Position numbers and translations under genes: made by a program. Shown here in pieces: positions 29,222 through 38,670 of a DNA stretch of 64,000 nucleotides (positions are counted from its first letter, which is position 1; every line of letters starts with the position of its first letter). A model generated the notes under the pieces. That model saw nothing but the letters and a program-made list of their open reading frames with translations, did not search any database and was not told where the DNA came from. The stretch spans positions 81,001-145,000 of the forward strand of contig CAJNDS010000349.1 in the NCBI GenBank assembly GCA_905221605.1, written 5' to 3'. This DNA comes from Symbiodinium natans. Lineage: Eukaryota > Sar > Dinophyceae > Suessiales > Symbiodiniaceae.

Positions 29222-29566
29222 CTTAGCCGACAGATCAAGGCAGATGGCATCCAGGTGCTCTGACACGTCGGAACACGGGACACTGATGCCACCCCACAGC
29301 AAGTGCTGGGTCACCAGTCTTGACGGGTGATCTGCGCAGTTCGACGGGGAAGGGACTCGCGAGAACCAAGGGATGAACTCGCACCCCACCTCCAAGCCCA
29401 CAAACATTGTAAGCAGATTTTTCACTATTGGGGACCTACCCCGACAGGAAATCAAAATATCCCTAACCGCATTGTTGTCGATGAAAGCCACAACAGGTGA
29501 ATGCGCAACCCTTTTGCCCCAAAGGCGGAACGCAAGCAGCACCGCAACAAACTCCGCCTCCATTAT
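29210..29566 (-). pseudogene. X RNase H, C-terminal part
   Basis: From the E2 junction the frame reads IMEAEFVAVLLAFRLWGKR (second acidic residue), then VVAFIDNNAVRDIL (third), then SNCADHPSR (fourth). The first acidic residue lies in FTDASYSKDD at about 38832. The frame ends at 29210, inside the inner A repeat, as in E1. Confidence 0.82.
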
Positions 29567-29817
29567 GGAAAATTTCAGCTCGCCTGACATTTCTCTCTCA
29601 AACTAAAGTTGTAGTGCTCTTCCTTCGAGCACGGGGTTTTTAATAATCCTTTTTGCGACCTTTTTGAGTTGCGGAAAGTGTTTCGAGTTTTAAACGAATT
29701 TTCCTCAGCATCATGAACGTTATTTTTAGCCATGTGACTTGCTGCATGCTTGAATCCACAGTTGGCCCGTTCATGTTCACAGCTGCTCGAGCTCGGGCTG
29801 AGAGAAAATTTTTGTCC
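29567..29817 (+). repeat. E2 repeat B, outer copy (5' end)
   Basis: 251 bp, matching 38117-38367 at offset 8550. Confidence 0.95.
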
Positions 29818-29923
29818 TTTTGAGCCTCCGCTAATCCTGTAAGGGTGCCGTGCTAGAGGTTCGAGGTGCTATTGGTCTCCCCTTAGGGGTCGTGCAAGCC
29901 GAGAGCCTGTGCGCTCTCGGCGG

Positions 29924-30235
29924 ATGGACAGCGAGTCGAGCTCTGCGAGCAGCTCTCTCAGTTGGGACTGGCCTGTTGTGCCGCCAGCCCCCGTTTTCCA
30001 GGCGGTTTGCATCCGGCCTCGGTCCTTTCATACCGCTTCACTTCAGCGTCAGCTAGACGCTCCTCCCAGTCTCTTTTCGTATGTCCTCGAGAGCTCTTTC
30101 TGTGGCGTGTTGGTCAGTACCAGAGAAGGATCCAGGATCCTTTTGTTTCTCGACCCTCCTCATTGGCTTGCTCTTGCCTGCACCGGCCCCCGCCCGCATA
30201 CGTGTGTTCGCCTTCTTCTTCAGCTGTCCGACTAA
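29924..30235 (+). CDS. Conserved 103-aa small protein of E2
   Basis: Starts at ATG 29924 (MDSESSSASSS). The homologue in X (63142-63453) is also exactly 103 aa, at the same place. Shared text includes IRP, LQRQLDAPPSLFSY against LQRSLEAPPDIFSY, and GVLVSTREGSR against GLLVSRSEGAR. The stop is 15 bases before the YR ATG (14 in X). A Ser-rich N terminus precedes a compact region that may form beta strands (FSYVLESSFCGVLVS). Conservation of length and position in two diverged elements argues that it is real. Function unknown; a structural or nucleoprotein role is possible. Confidence 0.7.
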   Translation: MDSESSSASSSLSWDWPVVPPAPVFQAVCIRPRSFHTASLQRQLDAPPSLFSYVLESSFCGVLVSTREGSRILLFLDPPHWLALACTGPRPHTCVRLLLQLSD

Positions 30236-30250
30236 GGTGCCGCTTGCAAC

Positions 30251-32491
30251 ATGTCGAATCCTTCCTCCGAACCCGACAATCTCGACCCTTGGCTCTTGTT
30301 CAGCCCCGCAGGTGTGGTCGACCGGACCGAGTGTGACTTGCGTGCCGCTGATGAGCAAGCCCAGTCTTTCGTTCGTTCTCTTCAGGGCTCTTTCCAAGGG
30401 GGTGAGTCGGGAGCCCTTGAAGATACTGAGGCTTTGGAGAGTCGCAACTGGGTCAACTGCACTAGGCCTTTTCAGGGTTTGCCCGGGGTTCCAGGGGACG
30501 ACGAGGGTTGGGTCGACCCAGGCTGGGTTCAGGGCAGAGAGCCTGCATTCGGCCCACGCATACCGCCTTCGTCGTGTGCACCTACTTCAATTTCTGAAGC
30601 TGCTTGGTATGACGCCTGTCGTGACTTGGAGACAGACGATTTCTTGAGTGCCACCTTGCGTGTGGCAAGCCATTCTTTTCAAGAATCCGATGACGCTTCG
30701 CTTCTGGTCCCTCTTCCAGATGACCGAATCTTGGGTGATTTCCAGCGTGCAGCTGTAGAGGCTACTTCACAACAGCGTTTTGAGAGCAGGCCGAGATTTT
30801 CATGGGAAACATCTTCGTCTTTGCGTTTTTCCTGGGAGAGAGGAACGAGTCCTTTGCAAGTTATTGGTGCAATTGATTTTCTTGATCCAGAGGAATCCGA
30901 TGACGAAGCAAAACGAAGGTGTGTGCCACCCACGACGGTTAAGTTCCTGAAACGCATCACAGTGGAGCGGTCGGAGGAAGACATCCGAACGGCTGCTCTT
31001 AAGAAGATGAGGCTGGTCATCTTGTGGGACCCAGAGGTGAGTAGCTTGGGAAGGTCTTTGCTGTCGTTGCTCGGTGCAGATGTAAACGAGGAGGCCATCA
31101 AGAAGTCTTTTTCGGATGCCTTCAGAACTAAAGCTTCCAGGACAATCTCAAAGCGAGGTGGGTCCCTCCTGAGGTATTTTTCCTGGTGCACAACAGAGAG
31201 CATAGACAGCCCTCTTGCAGTCGATGAGCCGACCATATACATGTATGCAAATTTCTTGCGTGACTCAGGAGCCAGACCGACCAGCGTGACGCATTTTGTG
31301 GAAGGCCTTCGCTTTGTGCACGGGGTCGCCAAGTTGCTGCACATGGAGCCTGAAACAGTCCTCTCCAGCCGGGTGCTTGGCATAAGCCGGGACCTATATT
31401 TGATGAAGCGTCCTCTGCAACAGAAACCTGAACTGACGGTTCCCATGTTGATGGCATTGGAAGCATTCTGTGTGGAAACTGGACCAGTACTTGCGTGCAT
31501 TTGTGGACAGCTGCTGTTTTGTGCGCATTCGGCTGACAGATGGAGCGATTCTCAGAACCTCAAGGAGATTTCAATTCAGGAGTCCGACGGCGTGATCTTA
31601 GTTGTTGCATCAGGCTTGACATCCAAGACGACTGTCTCTAAGGAGGCAAAAACCCGGCTGCTTCCCTACGCAGCCCTCGGCTGTGGGTTGTCTGGCAACA
31701 ATTGGGCGAAAGCTTGGCTGGAGGCTCGTGAACATGAAGGCCTCTCTCTTGAGAACTTTGCGCTGCCGTCACGCCTCGAGAGCCAAAACCGCTGGAGCAC
31801 TGTTCAGATGGGAAGCGTCGAGGCGACCAGCTACCTGCAGGACTTTCTGATTTTGAAGGGAATCGATCAAGACCAAGCCATGCAGAGGGCGACGCATTCG
31901 TTGAAGGCCACTTTGACATCTTGGGCGGGCCGCTGCCCTCGCCCAAAATTCAGTGGAGCGGAAAAGCGCCTTCTTGGACACCACATTGCTCCAAAGGAGA
32001 AATCACCGGCGACCTACGCCCGGCAGCAGTACACCCTTTTGTACGGGCGAGTCATGGCGATGTTCGAAGCCATCCGCGCGGGAGACTATGACCCTGACTT
32101 GTCTGACGTTGATCGGGTGGTGCAAGTGGCTGCAGCGGAGCGACCAGGTGCCGCCCAGGACGTCATTGCTCCGGAACCCGAGGCGCCTGTGCCACGACAC
32201 GATTTTGACGAGTTCGAGGACCCCCCGTCTTCACAGAGCTCTGAAGCTTCTGAGGCTCCAGGCCGCGGTGGAGGAGGCTTAGAGAGGGCCCCTTTTGGGC
32301 CGAATGTTTCTGAAGATTCTCTTGTAGTGCACACAGTGTCCGGCATAACGCATTGTTTGAAGGATCAAGCCAACTTGTGGTGTGGCCGACCTCTCTCGAG
32401 GAATCATATTCCTTTCCGTGAAGCGGGGGTCTATTTTGAGGACCCTGACCCCTGTAAACAATGCCGGCGCATTTTGGAGGCTGCAGAGTGA
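30251..32491 (+). CDS. E2 tyrosine recombinase
   Basis: 746 aa from the ATG at 30251 (MSNPSSEPDNL). The N-terminal 200 residues are acidic and Ser-rich. The SAM-like/core-binding region is around 230-400 (ISKRGGSLLRYFSWC..). Catalytic-type motifs: Arg in ADRWSDSQNL (about 430), Lys in LTSKTTVSKEAK, HSLKATLTSW (about 549), LLGHHIAP (about 576) and the Tyr of ATYARQQY (about 588). An acidic/Ser linker (DEFEDPPSSQSSEASEAP) leads to a C-terminal knuckle, LWCGRPLS...CKQCRRI. No lesion. Expected to join the circular cDNA to target DNA through a Tyr-DNA intermediate. Confidence 0.88.
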   Translation: MSNPSSEPDNLDPWLLFSPAGVVDRTECDLRAADEQAQSFVRSLQGSFQGGESGALEDTEALESRNWVNCTRPFQGLPGVPGDDEGWVDPGWVQGREPAFGPRIPPSSCAPTSISEAAWYDACRDLETDDFLSATLRVASHSFQESDDASLLVPLPDDRILGDFQRAAVEATSQQRFESRPRFSWETSSSLRFSWERGTSPLQVIGAIDFLDPEESDDEAKRRCVPPTTVKFLKRITVERSEEDIRTAALKKMRLVILWDPEVSSLGRSLLSLLGADVNEEAIKKSFSDAFRTKASRTISKRGGSLLRYFSWCTTESIDSPLAVDEPTIYMYANFLRDSGARPTSVTHFVEGLRFVHGVAKLLHMEPETVLSSRVLGISRDLYLMKRPLQQKPELTVPMLMALEAFCVETGPVLACICGQLLFCAHSADRWSDSQNLKEISIQESDGVILVVASGLTSKTTVSKEAKTRLLPYAALGCGLSGNNWAKAWLEAREHEGLSLENFALPSRLESQNRWSTVQMGSVEATSYLQDFLILKGIDQDQAMQRATHSLKATLTSWAGRCPRPKFSGAEKRLLGHHIAPKEKSPATYARQQYTLLYGRVMAMFEAIRAGDYDPDLSDVDRVVQVAAAERPGAAQDVIAPEPEAPVPRHDFDEFEDPPSSQSSEASEAPGRGGGGLERAPFGPNVSEDSLVVHTVSGITHCLKDQANLWCGRPLSRNHIPFREAGVYFEDPDPCKQCRRILEAAE

Positions 32492-32883
32492 TCGAAATCT
32501 TGAAGGAAAACGAGTGCATCTGTCCTTGTGAACAGCACAGACGGTACATCCTTCTGGCCAATCTCAGGCGTCGCACCGAAGTCTGACAATCGGTGATTTT
32601 GCTCCCACTCGAACGCAAGTCGAGATCTTTGGGGAGAACAAGTTGAGCCTACTCCAGCTGACTCGAAGCCTTTATCGAGAATCACCCAGCTGTGAGAGCC
32701 GAGGCTTCATTCACCGTCAGAGCACTTCGGAATCACAGTCATGATAAAAGCTTGGGCTTCTGCTCGGGGAAACTGCGGACACGTTTGACTGTGTTGCAAT
32801 ACCCATCTTACTTGACCGAAGTCGATCTTTAGGCTTCAACCTGACAAGGAGCGAGATCGTCCCGACTTGCTAGGTGTCGAGCC
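32492..32883 (+). other. E2 spacer between YR and Gag
   Basis: No ORF and no repeat seen. The same kind of spacer is present in E1 and X, so Gag-Pol is probably started from its own message or by trans-splicing. Confidence 0.4.
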
Positions 32884-34095
32884 ATGGCGGGGATTGCAGT
32901 GGATAGCGAGGCCTGGTTTTTGGAGCGTTGCCAGAAGGTCAAACTCAGCGAGTCCACCATTCGCACTCTTGTCGATGCGGGATTTAAGAGCTTCGGAACC
33001 TTGGCTTTTGCTGTGTCTACCACGCCGACACAATTGGATGAAGCCGATGTGAAGCGATGGATGGGAAACATCTTTCCACATGACTTCCCGCCTGATCAGT
33101 CCTCTAAGGTGAGACGTTTGATGTTTGAAGCCCAGAACCTAAGCGTGGCTGACATGAAGGCACGCGTGGAACCTGCCGCTGACACAGCTGCGGTTCGTGC
33201 TATGCCCAATGCGGAGCGCTTGGCCCGCCAGGAGGCCTTGAAGAAGCGTGTCACGGGCCTCATTCTTTCGCCTGAAACCTTGCCAGCACATTCCGTTGTG
33301 GACACTCTTGTCAAACAACTCGAGGATGGAGTCCTCCAGTACTTGCCAGCCTATCGCATCATCAGCCGTGCCCAGGAAGCTCAGATGTTGAAGAAAGACC
33401 AGCAAGTGGTGGTTGATGGCGAGGGGAACTTGAAGATGGCGAGCCAAGCCGAATCTGCCACTTGTGACACGCACACTGACTTAGCTCTGCGCAACGCTTG
33501 GACTCGTCGCTCGCTGGCATATGATCTCGCCGGCTTGTGCAGCTTTCAGGTGCTTGAGGAGTGGTGTCACAAATGCTTCCTTGCCTTGATGAGGCCCGTG
33601 CCCAGTGGTTACTCCAAAGTAACCACTCATCAACTTATTGCTGCCGACAGGCACCTGTTCACGCTGGCTTCGCATGCGCTCCTTGGAAAACTTGCCGGCG
33701 AGCCCGGCCGTGAGAAGCCTTTGGAAACCCAGATCAAGTTGTTGTCCGAGTCGCAAGAGGTTTTGCAGTACCTTAACGCTCTCCCTACTCCTCCTCCTTC
33801 TGCCCCCTGGCCAGGCAAGCGCAAATGGGATGACCCCAAAGGCGGTGAGAAGGGCGATAAAGGGAAAGGTAAGGGGAAGGGCAAGTCGTCTAAGGGTGAG
33901 GTTCGCAAGGAGTTCACAGTGCCCGACGGCTGTGTCAGCCGCGTGAACGACAAGCCTGTCTGCTTTGCCTTCAACCAAGGAAGGTGCCGCTTTCGAGTTA
34001 ACTCCAAGAACCGTTGCGGCCGTGGTTTCCACATCTGTTGGAGGGCTGGGTGTGGTGGCGACCACCCTGGCCATCTGTGCACAAAGGGGTCTTGA
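32884..34095 (+). CDS. E2 Gag-like protein
   Basis: 403 aa from ATG 32884 (MAGIAVDSEAWFLERC). The core shared with E1, X and Y: FLERCQKVKLSES..LVDAGFKSFGTLAF and RRLMFEAQNLSVADM. The middle is helical (LAYDLAGLCSFQVLEEW; HQLIAADRHLFTLASH). A basic Gly/Lys tract (KGDKGKGKGKGKSSKGE) precedes a Cys/His cluster (CFAFNQGRCRF...NRCGRGFHIC...CGGDHPGHLC), a nucleic-acid-binding knuckle. It ends at UGA 34093-34095, followed by 22 open codons in frame up to Pol. It should bind element RNA. The start is strong because all four Gags begin within 15 residues of FLxRA/FLxRC. Confidence 0.85.
   Translation: MAGIAVDSEAWFLERCQKVKLSESTIRTLVDAGFKSFGTLAFAVSTTPTQLDEADVKRWMGNIFPHDFPPDQSSKVRRLMFEAQNLSVADMKARVEPAADTAAVRAMPNAERLARQEALKKRVTGLILSPETLPAHSVVDTLVKQLEDGVLQYLPAYRIISRAQEAQMLKKDQQVVVDGEGNLKMASQAESATCDTHTDLALRNAWTRRSLAYDLAGLCSFQVLEEWCHKCFLALMRPVPSGYSKVTTHQLIAADRHLFTLASHALLGKLAGEPGREKPLETQIKLLSESQEVLQYLNALPTPPPSAPWPGKRKWDDPKGGEKGDKGKGKGKGKSSKGEVRKEFTVPDGCVSRVNDKPVCFAFNQGRCRFRVNSKNRCGRGFHICWRAGCGGDHPGHLCTKGS
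34093..34095 (+). other. E2 Gag/Pol UGA junction (UGA CUC)
   Basis: Gag and Pol share the frame (32884 and 34162 are in phase) with this single stop between them. UGA-C is a leaky context. Confidence 0.8.
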
Positions 34096-37000
34096 CTCCG
34101 GGCGGGGGGCTCCGATCTTCCCCCGGAGCCTGCGCCGCTCTCCCCGCATTGTGTCACGCCCGTGCCTTTTGAGGCGAACTCTGTTGGCTTAGGTCCCGAA
34201 GCCCTTGCCGAGCAACTTCTTCGAAAGCCAACCTTGGAAGCCTTTGATGTTTTGCGAGTTTTCGACCTCTTGCCCAGGAATCCATCTAAACGAGATGCCT
34301 TCCATCACCGAAGCTTTGGTTGCGGTGCCTGGGTGTTCGGGTCCCAGATCGGAATTCGTACAGATACTAAGTCTTTTCCAAAGAGCTCCGCTCTCTTTTG
34401 CCGTTATGTTCACCAAGTGAATCCTCACCACACCTTTTCCAGCCTGGTCTTGCTCGATGATGTTCAAAGCCCACTCCATGTGGACTGCAACAATGACCGC
34501 TCCTCCTGGAACCTTGTCATCCCCTTGACCCGATTTCGCAAAGGCTACATCTGGGAAGAATGCGAAGGAGGGGCTGACCGCTTTGAAGACGCTTCTGGCA
34601 CTTTTTGGGGGCGTCTGCATGATGTATCCGCCGGACCAGTCTTGCTTCATGCCGCCGTGAACCGCCATGCTGTTTTGCCTTGGGAAGGCCGCAGGGTTGT
34701 GCTGATTGCCTTCACCCCCCGGGATAGTCCCAAGCTTCCCCTTGCCGACCGTGACTGGCTGGGTGACATTGGCTTCCGCCTACCCTCCTCATCCGCCTTG
34801 CCCACCCCTGGCCCGCCCAAACTCTTTCTCGAGGTCTTCTCCGGGTCCGCGACCCTGGCTCGAGCCGCCCAGAGGCTCGGGTTCACGGCCGTTGCTGTTG
34901 ACAACTGTCCCCGGCGTCCTCAAGTTCCCACGGTTCGCCTTGACCTTGCTTCCGATATGGGCCGCGATGCCTTGTTTCGTTTGCTGCATGACAAAAAGCC
35001 TGCCGCGGTGCATCTAGGCCCCCCTTGTGGCACATCGTCTCGGGCCCGTGAGCGGCCCTTGCCGGCCAAGTTACGCGCCCTCGGCCTCCGTGACCCTCGG
35101 CCGCTTCGGAGCGCCGACTTTCCCCTCGGCTTGCCTCACATTGACCCCGCCAGCCCTGATGGTTTGCGCCTCGCCGCTGCCAATCGTCTTTATGACTTGG
35201 TCTTTCATGTCCTGCTTTGGTGCGCTGAGCACGACTGTGTCTTCACTCTTGAAAACCCCACGAACTCGTGGTTCTGGAGTGTGCTGGCCTTGAAGGTCCG
35301 AATGCATGCTTCGCCCAAGGTCCGCCGTTGGTTCAGTGACTTGCATGAGATCATCTTCGACGCTTGTGAGCACGGTGGCGCTCGTCCCAAGTCCACCAAG
35401 CTCCTCAGCAACCGGGCTGCCTTTGGCAGCCTTCGTGCCCGCTGCAGCGGCCGTCATGTGCACGAACCTTGGGGCGTCAGCTGGCGTGCTGGCGGTTGGG
35501 TGTGGTCCACTCATCTCGAGGCCCAGTATCCTGTTGTGTTGGCTGCTCGCTGGGCCGCATGCTTTGCTTCTGCTTGCAATGTCTCCCCTGGCCAGCCCGA
35601 GGCCCCCGACCCGCGCTTGCAGTCTCTCTCCGCGGTGGGACGCCAAACCCGTAAGCATAAGCCCTTGGTTTCCGAATACAAATTCGTGCGCATCATGCCC
35701 CGCGGCAAAATTCCCTCATCCGGTTGCAAGGTCCTCGGCGCGCCTCCCGTGCAAGGGGGTGATTCGGGGGTCGCCGAGGCTCTTCCTGAGACTTCCCCAG
35801 ACAGCGAGGGGCTTGGTTTGGATAGGGGTGAGGATTGCCAGGTTGGTTTCTACAGGGATCCTTGTGAATGGTTCCAGGCTGCTAAGAAAGTGTGCCACCC
35901 TCTTGACTCCGAGAACAAACTCCCAAAGGAGCTGAAAGCTTCTCTTGAGGCCAACATGGTAGCTGATCGCCGAGCCCTCTTTCTTCGTCGAAAACTTGCA
36001 CTGATGAAAGCAGAGATCCTTTCCAAAAAGTTGGAACAAGACGAAAGCAAACTTCACTCAGCGATGCCATCGTGGATGCAGACCGTGATGCAAGGCAAGA
36101 GGATCCTACTTCTGGAGTCTTTGCTGCGACAGCACAATTTCGATGACATGGAGGCAATCGAGCTTTTGAAGTCGGGGGTGAAGTTGTCGGGTGTGTCCGA
36201 ATGCCCTGCTGCCTTTGATGTCAAAGTGAAACCTGCCACGTCTACCGAAGCGGAGCTCCGTCAAGTCGCTCCCTTGAAACGGGCAGCGCTACTTTTGGAA
36301 AATCGTGCTTCCGATCCCGAGCTAGAACGCGATCTGCTGAAGGTGACCATGGACGAAGCGAAGGCTGGATGGCTTCAGGGGCCTTTCAGCAGTGAAACGG
36401 AAGTTTCTGAGCATCTGGGGAGAACAGATTGGAGTTTGATGCGAAGGTTTGGCGTTCGACAAGGAGGCAAACTGAGACCGATTGACGATGCCTGCGATTC
36501 CGACTTGAACTGCACTTTCACCAGCACCATGAAGCTAAAGTTACAGGACGGCGACTTCTGCATTTCTTTGGCCATGGAAATCGCAAAGCGCGTGATGGGA
36601 AAGCCGGGAGTCGTTCCCAGAGAGTGGAGTGGCCGATGCCTTGATCTAAGTGGTGCTTACAAACAGATGGCAGTTTGTGAGCAACATCGGAGCTTGTGCG
36701 TTCTGCTTCTGCGTGATGCCGATGGCCGACAAATCTTTTTCATTTCTTCAGCATTGGTTTTTGGGGCCTCAGCTTCAGTCGTTGCCTTCTTAAGAATAGC
36801 TCGGGCCTTGAGCTTCTTACTGAACGTCGTGCTGGAGATCCCTCATGCAAACTTCTTCGACGACTATCCAATCCTTGTGCCTTCGGAAGACGCTGAACAG
36901 GTGGGCCTCCTATGCACGAAGTTTTTGCACTTGCTTGGTTGGAAACATGCCGAAATTGGAGAGGGTCACAAAGGCCTCCCCTTTGCGAAGTCCTTTGACG

Positions 37001-37830
37001 TGCTGGACTTGCATCTCGACATCTCTTGCATATCTTCGGGAACCTTGACAGTGGCTAACAAGCTTGGCCGGGTTGACCGACTCCTTGAGCGCCTTCGTGA
37101 GATCAAGCAGTCAGCAGTCCTTAGCCGCCACGAGGGCCAAGTCCTGCTGGGCCTCCTGCGGTACGCAGCTGGATTCTTCGGGGGCCGGACTTTGCGTTAT
37201 ATTTGTGAAGACTTGAACGCCATAGTGCATCATGGACATCACCCTTCTCCTGTTGCGGTTAGACTGCTATGTCAACGCGCTATAACTGCACTGGAGTCGT
37301 CGAGGCCCCTACAGCTCAAAGCAGATATGCCGAGTTCTCCGGTGCATCTCTTTACAGATGGCAGCTGGGAAAAAGGTGTAGCCGGAGTTGGGGCTGTGCT
37401 TTTCGACGCGCGCGATGGTTCGGCAGAGGTCTTTGGAGGCGAGATGCCAAAGGACATGGTAGAGTCGCTCCTACAGACCGACGGTGACCACTTGATTGGA
37501 CAAATCGAAACCTACGCTGTCGTGGCCATGCGGATACACTTGGCCCATCGCCTTTCGGGACGTCGAGTGATCATTTGGACAGACAATGAAGGTTGTCGAT
37601 TCGGGCTCATTAAAGGCCGTTCGAAGTCCCACACAATGGACACCTTGATCAGAAGCTTCGCCGCTGCTGAGGATGCCGATCCAAGTCATACCTGGATATG
37701 TCGTGTGCCGAGTTACTCGAACATCGCTGATGGGCCTTCTCGGGGAAAGCCTGAGGAGGCTCTGAAGATTTCAGGAGCTGTCGCATGTCAGTCTTTTCCA
37801 TGGATTCGGCAAGCATTCGAAACTACCTGA
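34096..37830 (+). CDS. E2 Pol: 2OG-oxygenase-like, C5-MTase-like, RT, RNase H
   Basis: One open frame. The first usable start is the GTG at 34162, giving 1222 aa, though readthrough from Gag is likelier. Numbering from 34162: residues about 50-190 look like a 2OG-Fe(II) dioxygenase double-stranded helix, with H106-x-D108 in SPLHVDCNND, distal His near 169 in NRHAVLPW, and GRRVVLIAFT with the 2OG-type Arg near 177. Residues 220-475 are C5-MTase-like: LEVFSGSATL (224-232), GPPCGTSSR (286-294), LENPTNSWFW (363-372). RT: motif A CLDLSGAYKQ (D828) and catalytic ANFFDDYPIL (FFDD at 898-901). RNase H acidic residues: D1066, E1116, D1141, D1190. No lesion. This is a four-enzyme polyprotein; the oxygenase call is by motif only. 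Confidence 0.78.
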   Translation, partial: LRAGGSDLPPEPAPLSPHCVTPVPFEANSVGLGPEALAEQLLRKPTLEAFDVLRVFDLLPRNPSKRDAFHHRSFGCGAWVFGSQIGIRTDTKSFPKSSALFCRYVHQVNPHHTFSSLVLLDDVQSPLHVDCNNDRSSWNLVIPLTRFRKGYIWEECEGGADRFEDASGTFWGRLHDVSAGPVLLHAAVNRHAVLPWEGRRVVLIAFTPRDSPKLPLADRDWLGDIGFRLPSSSALPTPGPPKLFLEVFSGSATLARAAQRLGFTAVAVDNCPRRPQVPTVRLDLASDMGRDALFRLLHDKKPAAVHLGPPCGTSSRARERPLPAKLRALGLRDPRPLRSADFPLGLPHIDPASPDGLRLAAANRLYDLVFHVLLWCAEHDCVFTLENPTNSWFWSVLALKVRMHASPKVRRWFSDLHEIIFDACEHGGARPKSTKLLSNRAAFGSLRARCSGRHVHEPWGVSWRAGGWVWSTHLEAQYPVVLAARWAACFASACNVSPGQPEAPDPRLQSLSAVGRQTRKHKPLVSEYKFVRIMPRGKIPSSGCKVLGAPPVQGGDSGVAEALPETSPDSEGLGLDRGEDCQVGFYRDPCEWFQAAKKVCHPLDSENKLPKELKASLEANMVADRRALFLRRKLALMKAEILSKKLEQDESKLHSAMPSWMQTVMQGKRILLLESLLRQHNFDDMEAIELLKSGVKLSGVSECPAAFDVKVKPATSTEAELRQVAPLKRAALLLENRASDPELERDLLKVTMDEAKAGWLQGPFSSETEVSEHLGRTDWSLMRRFGVRQGGKLRPIDDACDSDLNCTFTSTMKLKLQDGDFCISLAMEIAKRVMGKPGVVPREWSGRCLDLSGAYKQMAVCEQHRSLCVLLLRDADGRQIFFISSALVFGASASVVAFLRIARALSFLLNVVLEIPHANFFDDYPILVPSEDAEQVGLLCTKFLHLLGWKHAEIGEGHKGLPFAKSFDVLDLHLDISCISSGTLTVANKLGRVDRLLERLREIKQSAVLSRHEGQVLLGLLRYAAGFFGGRTLRYICEDLNAIVHHGHHPSPVAVRLLCQRAITALESSRPLQLKADMPSSPVHLFTDGSWEKGVAGVGAVLFDARDGSAEVFGGEMPKDMVESLLQTDGDHLIGQIETYAVVAMRIHLAHRLSGRRVIIWTDNEGCRFGLIKGRSKSHTMDTLIRSFAAAEDADPSHTWICRVPSYSNIADGPSRGKPEEALKISGAVACQSFPWIRQAFETT

Positions 37831-37845
37831 TAGCTCTCTTAAAAA

Positions 37846-38116
37846 GGGGGCATTTCGGGAGAGCAGGAAATCGCGAAACCTGATCGCATCCTGTGCATGC
37901 TTGCCCCACGACTGAAGAAAAAGCGCGTCAGTGTAACTGGATGAATCTTTAACACATATATGGGATTAGGTTTCACATGTGTACATAGAAGATGAAATTA
38001 TTTTCGTGATCTCACAAGATAGACCTTTTCGATGAAGCTTATTCCAATCATGAGGAATAAATCTCAAGCAGATTGAGTTCCTATTCTTTCATACAAAACC
38101 CCAACTTTTGTGAGAG
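37846..38116 (+). repeat. E2 repeat A, inner copy
   Basis: 271 bp, matches 38400-38670 at offset 554 with one substitution. Begins 15 bases after the Pol stop. Confidence 0.95.
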
Positions 38117-38367
38117 GGAAAATTTCAGCTCGCCTGACATTTCTCTCTCAAACTAAAGTTGTAGTGCTCTTCCTTCGAGCACGGGGTTTTTAATAATCCT
38201 TTTTGCGACCTTTTTGAGTTGCGGAAAGTGTTTCGAGTTTTAAACGAATTTTCCTCAGCATCATGAACGTTATTTTTAGCCATGTGACTTGCTGCATGCT
38301 TGAATCCACAGTTGGCCCGTTCATGTTCACAGCTGCTCGAGCTCGGGCTGAGAGAAAATTTTTGTCC
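38117..38367 (+). repeat. E2 repeat B, inner copy
   Basis: 251 bp, matches 29567-29817. Abuts inner A at 38116/38117. Ends in AAAATTTTTGTCC, a motif also at the edge of the E1 and X repeats. Confidence 0.95.
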
Positions 38368-38380
38368 CTCCCACCCACCC
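38366..38380 (+). other. E2 C-rich box
   Basis: CCCTCCCACCCACCC in element sense, equivalent to the G-rich boxes of E1, X and Y read on their antisense strand. Confidence 0.75.
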
Positions 38381-38399
38381 GTATCAATCTTGGGTATGG

Positions 38400-38670
38400 G
38401 GGGGCATTTCGGGAGAGCAGGAAATCGCGAAACCTGATCGCATCCTGTGCATGCTTGCCCCACGACTGAAGAAAAAGCGCGTCAGTGTAACTGGATGAAT
38501 CTTTAACACATATATGGGATTAGGTTTCACATGTGTACATAGAAGATGAAATTATTTTCGTGATCTCACAAGATAGACCTTTTCGATGAAGCTTATTCCA
38601 ATCATGAGGAATAAATCTCAAGCAGATTGAGTTCCTATTCTTTCACACAAAACCCCAACTTTTGTGAGAG
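38400..38670 (+). repeat. E2 repeat A, outer copy (3' end)
   Basis: Ends ...tttgtgagag at 38670, exactly where the interrupted X RNase H resumes. Confidence 0.95.

Larger units (their letters stand above)
28478..29566 (-). mobile_element. Element X, piece 4 (3' end)
   Basis: Contains the outer A repeat, linker, G/C box, inner B and A repeats, and the end of RNase H. Interrupted at 29566/29567 by E2; the other side is at 38671. Joining 38671 to 29566 keeps the RNase H frame with no base duplicated. Confidence 0.88.
29567..38670 (+). mobile_element. E2: intact DIRS-like YR retrotransposon nested in X
   Basis: 9,104 bp on the plus strand. Order: outer B (29567-29817), 103-aa ORF, YR, Gag, UGA, Pol, inner A (37846-38116), inner B (38117-38367), G/C box, outer A (38400-38670). 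All four ORFs are open. B copies look identical, and A copies differ at one base (about 38096 versus 38650). It lies inside the RNase H gene of X with no target duplication, as expected for a tyrosine recombinase. The best candidate here for an active, autonomous copy besides Y. Confidence 0.92.
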
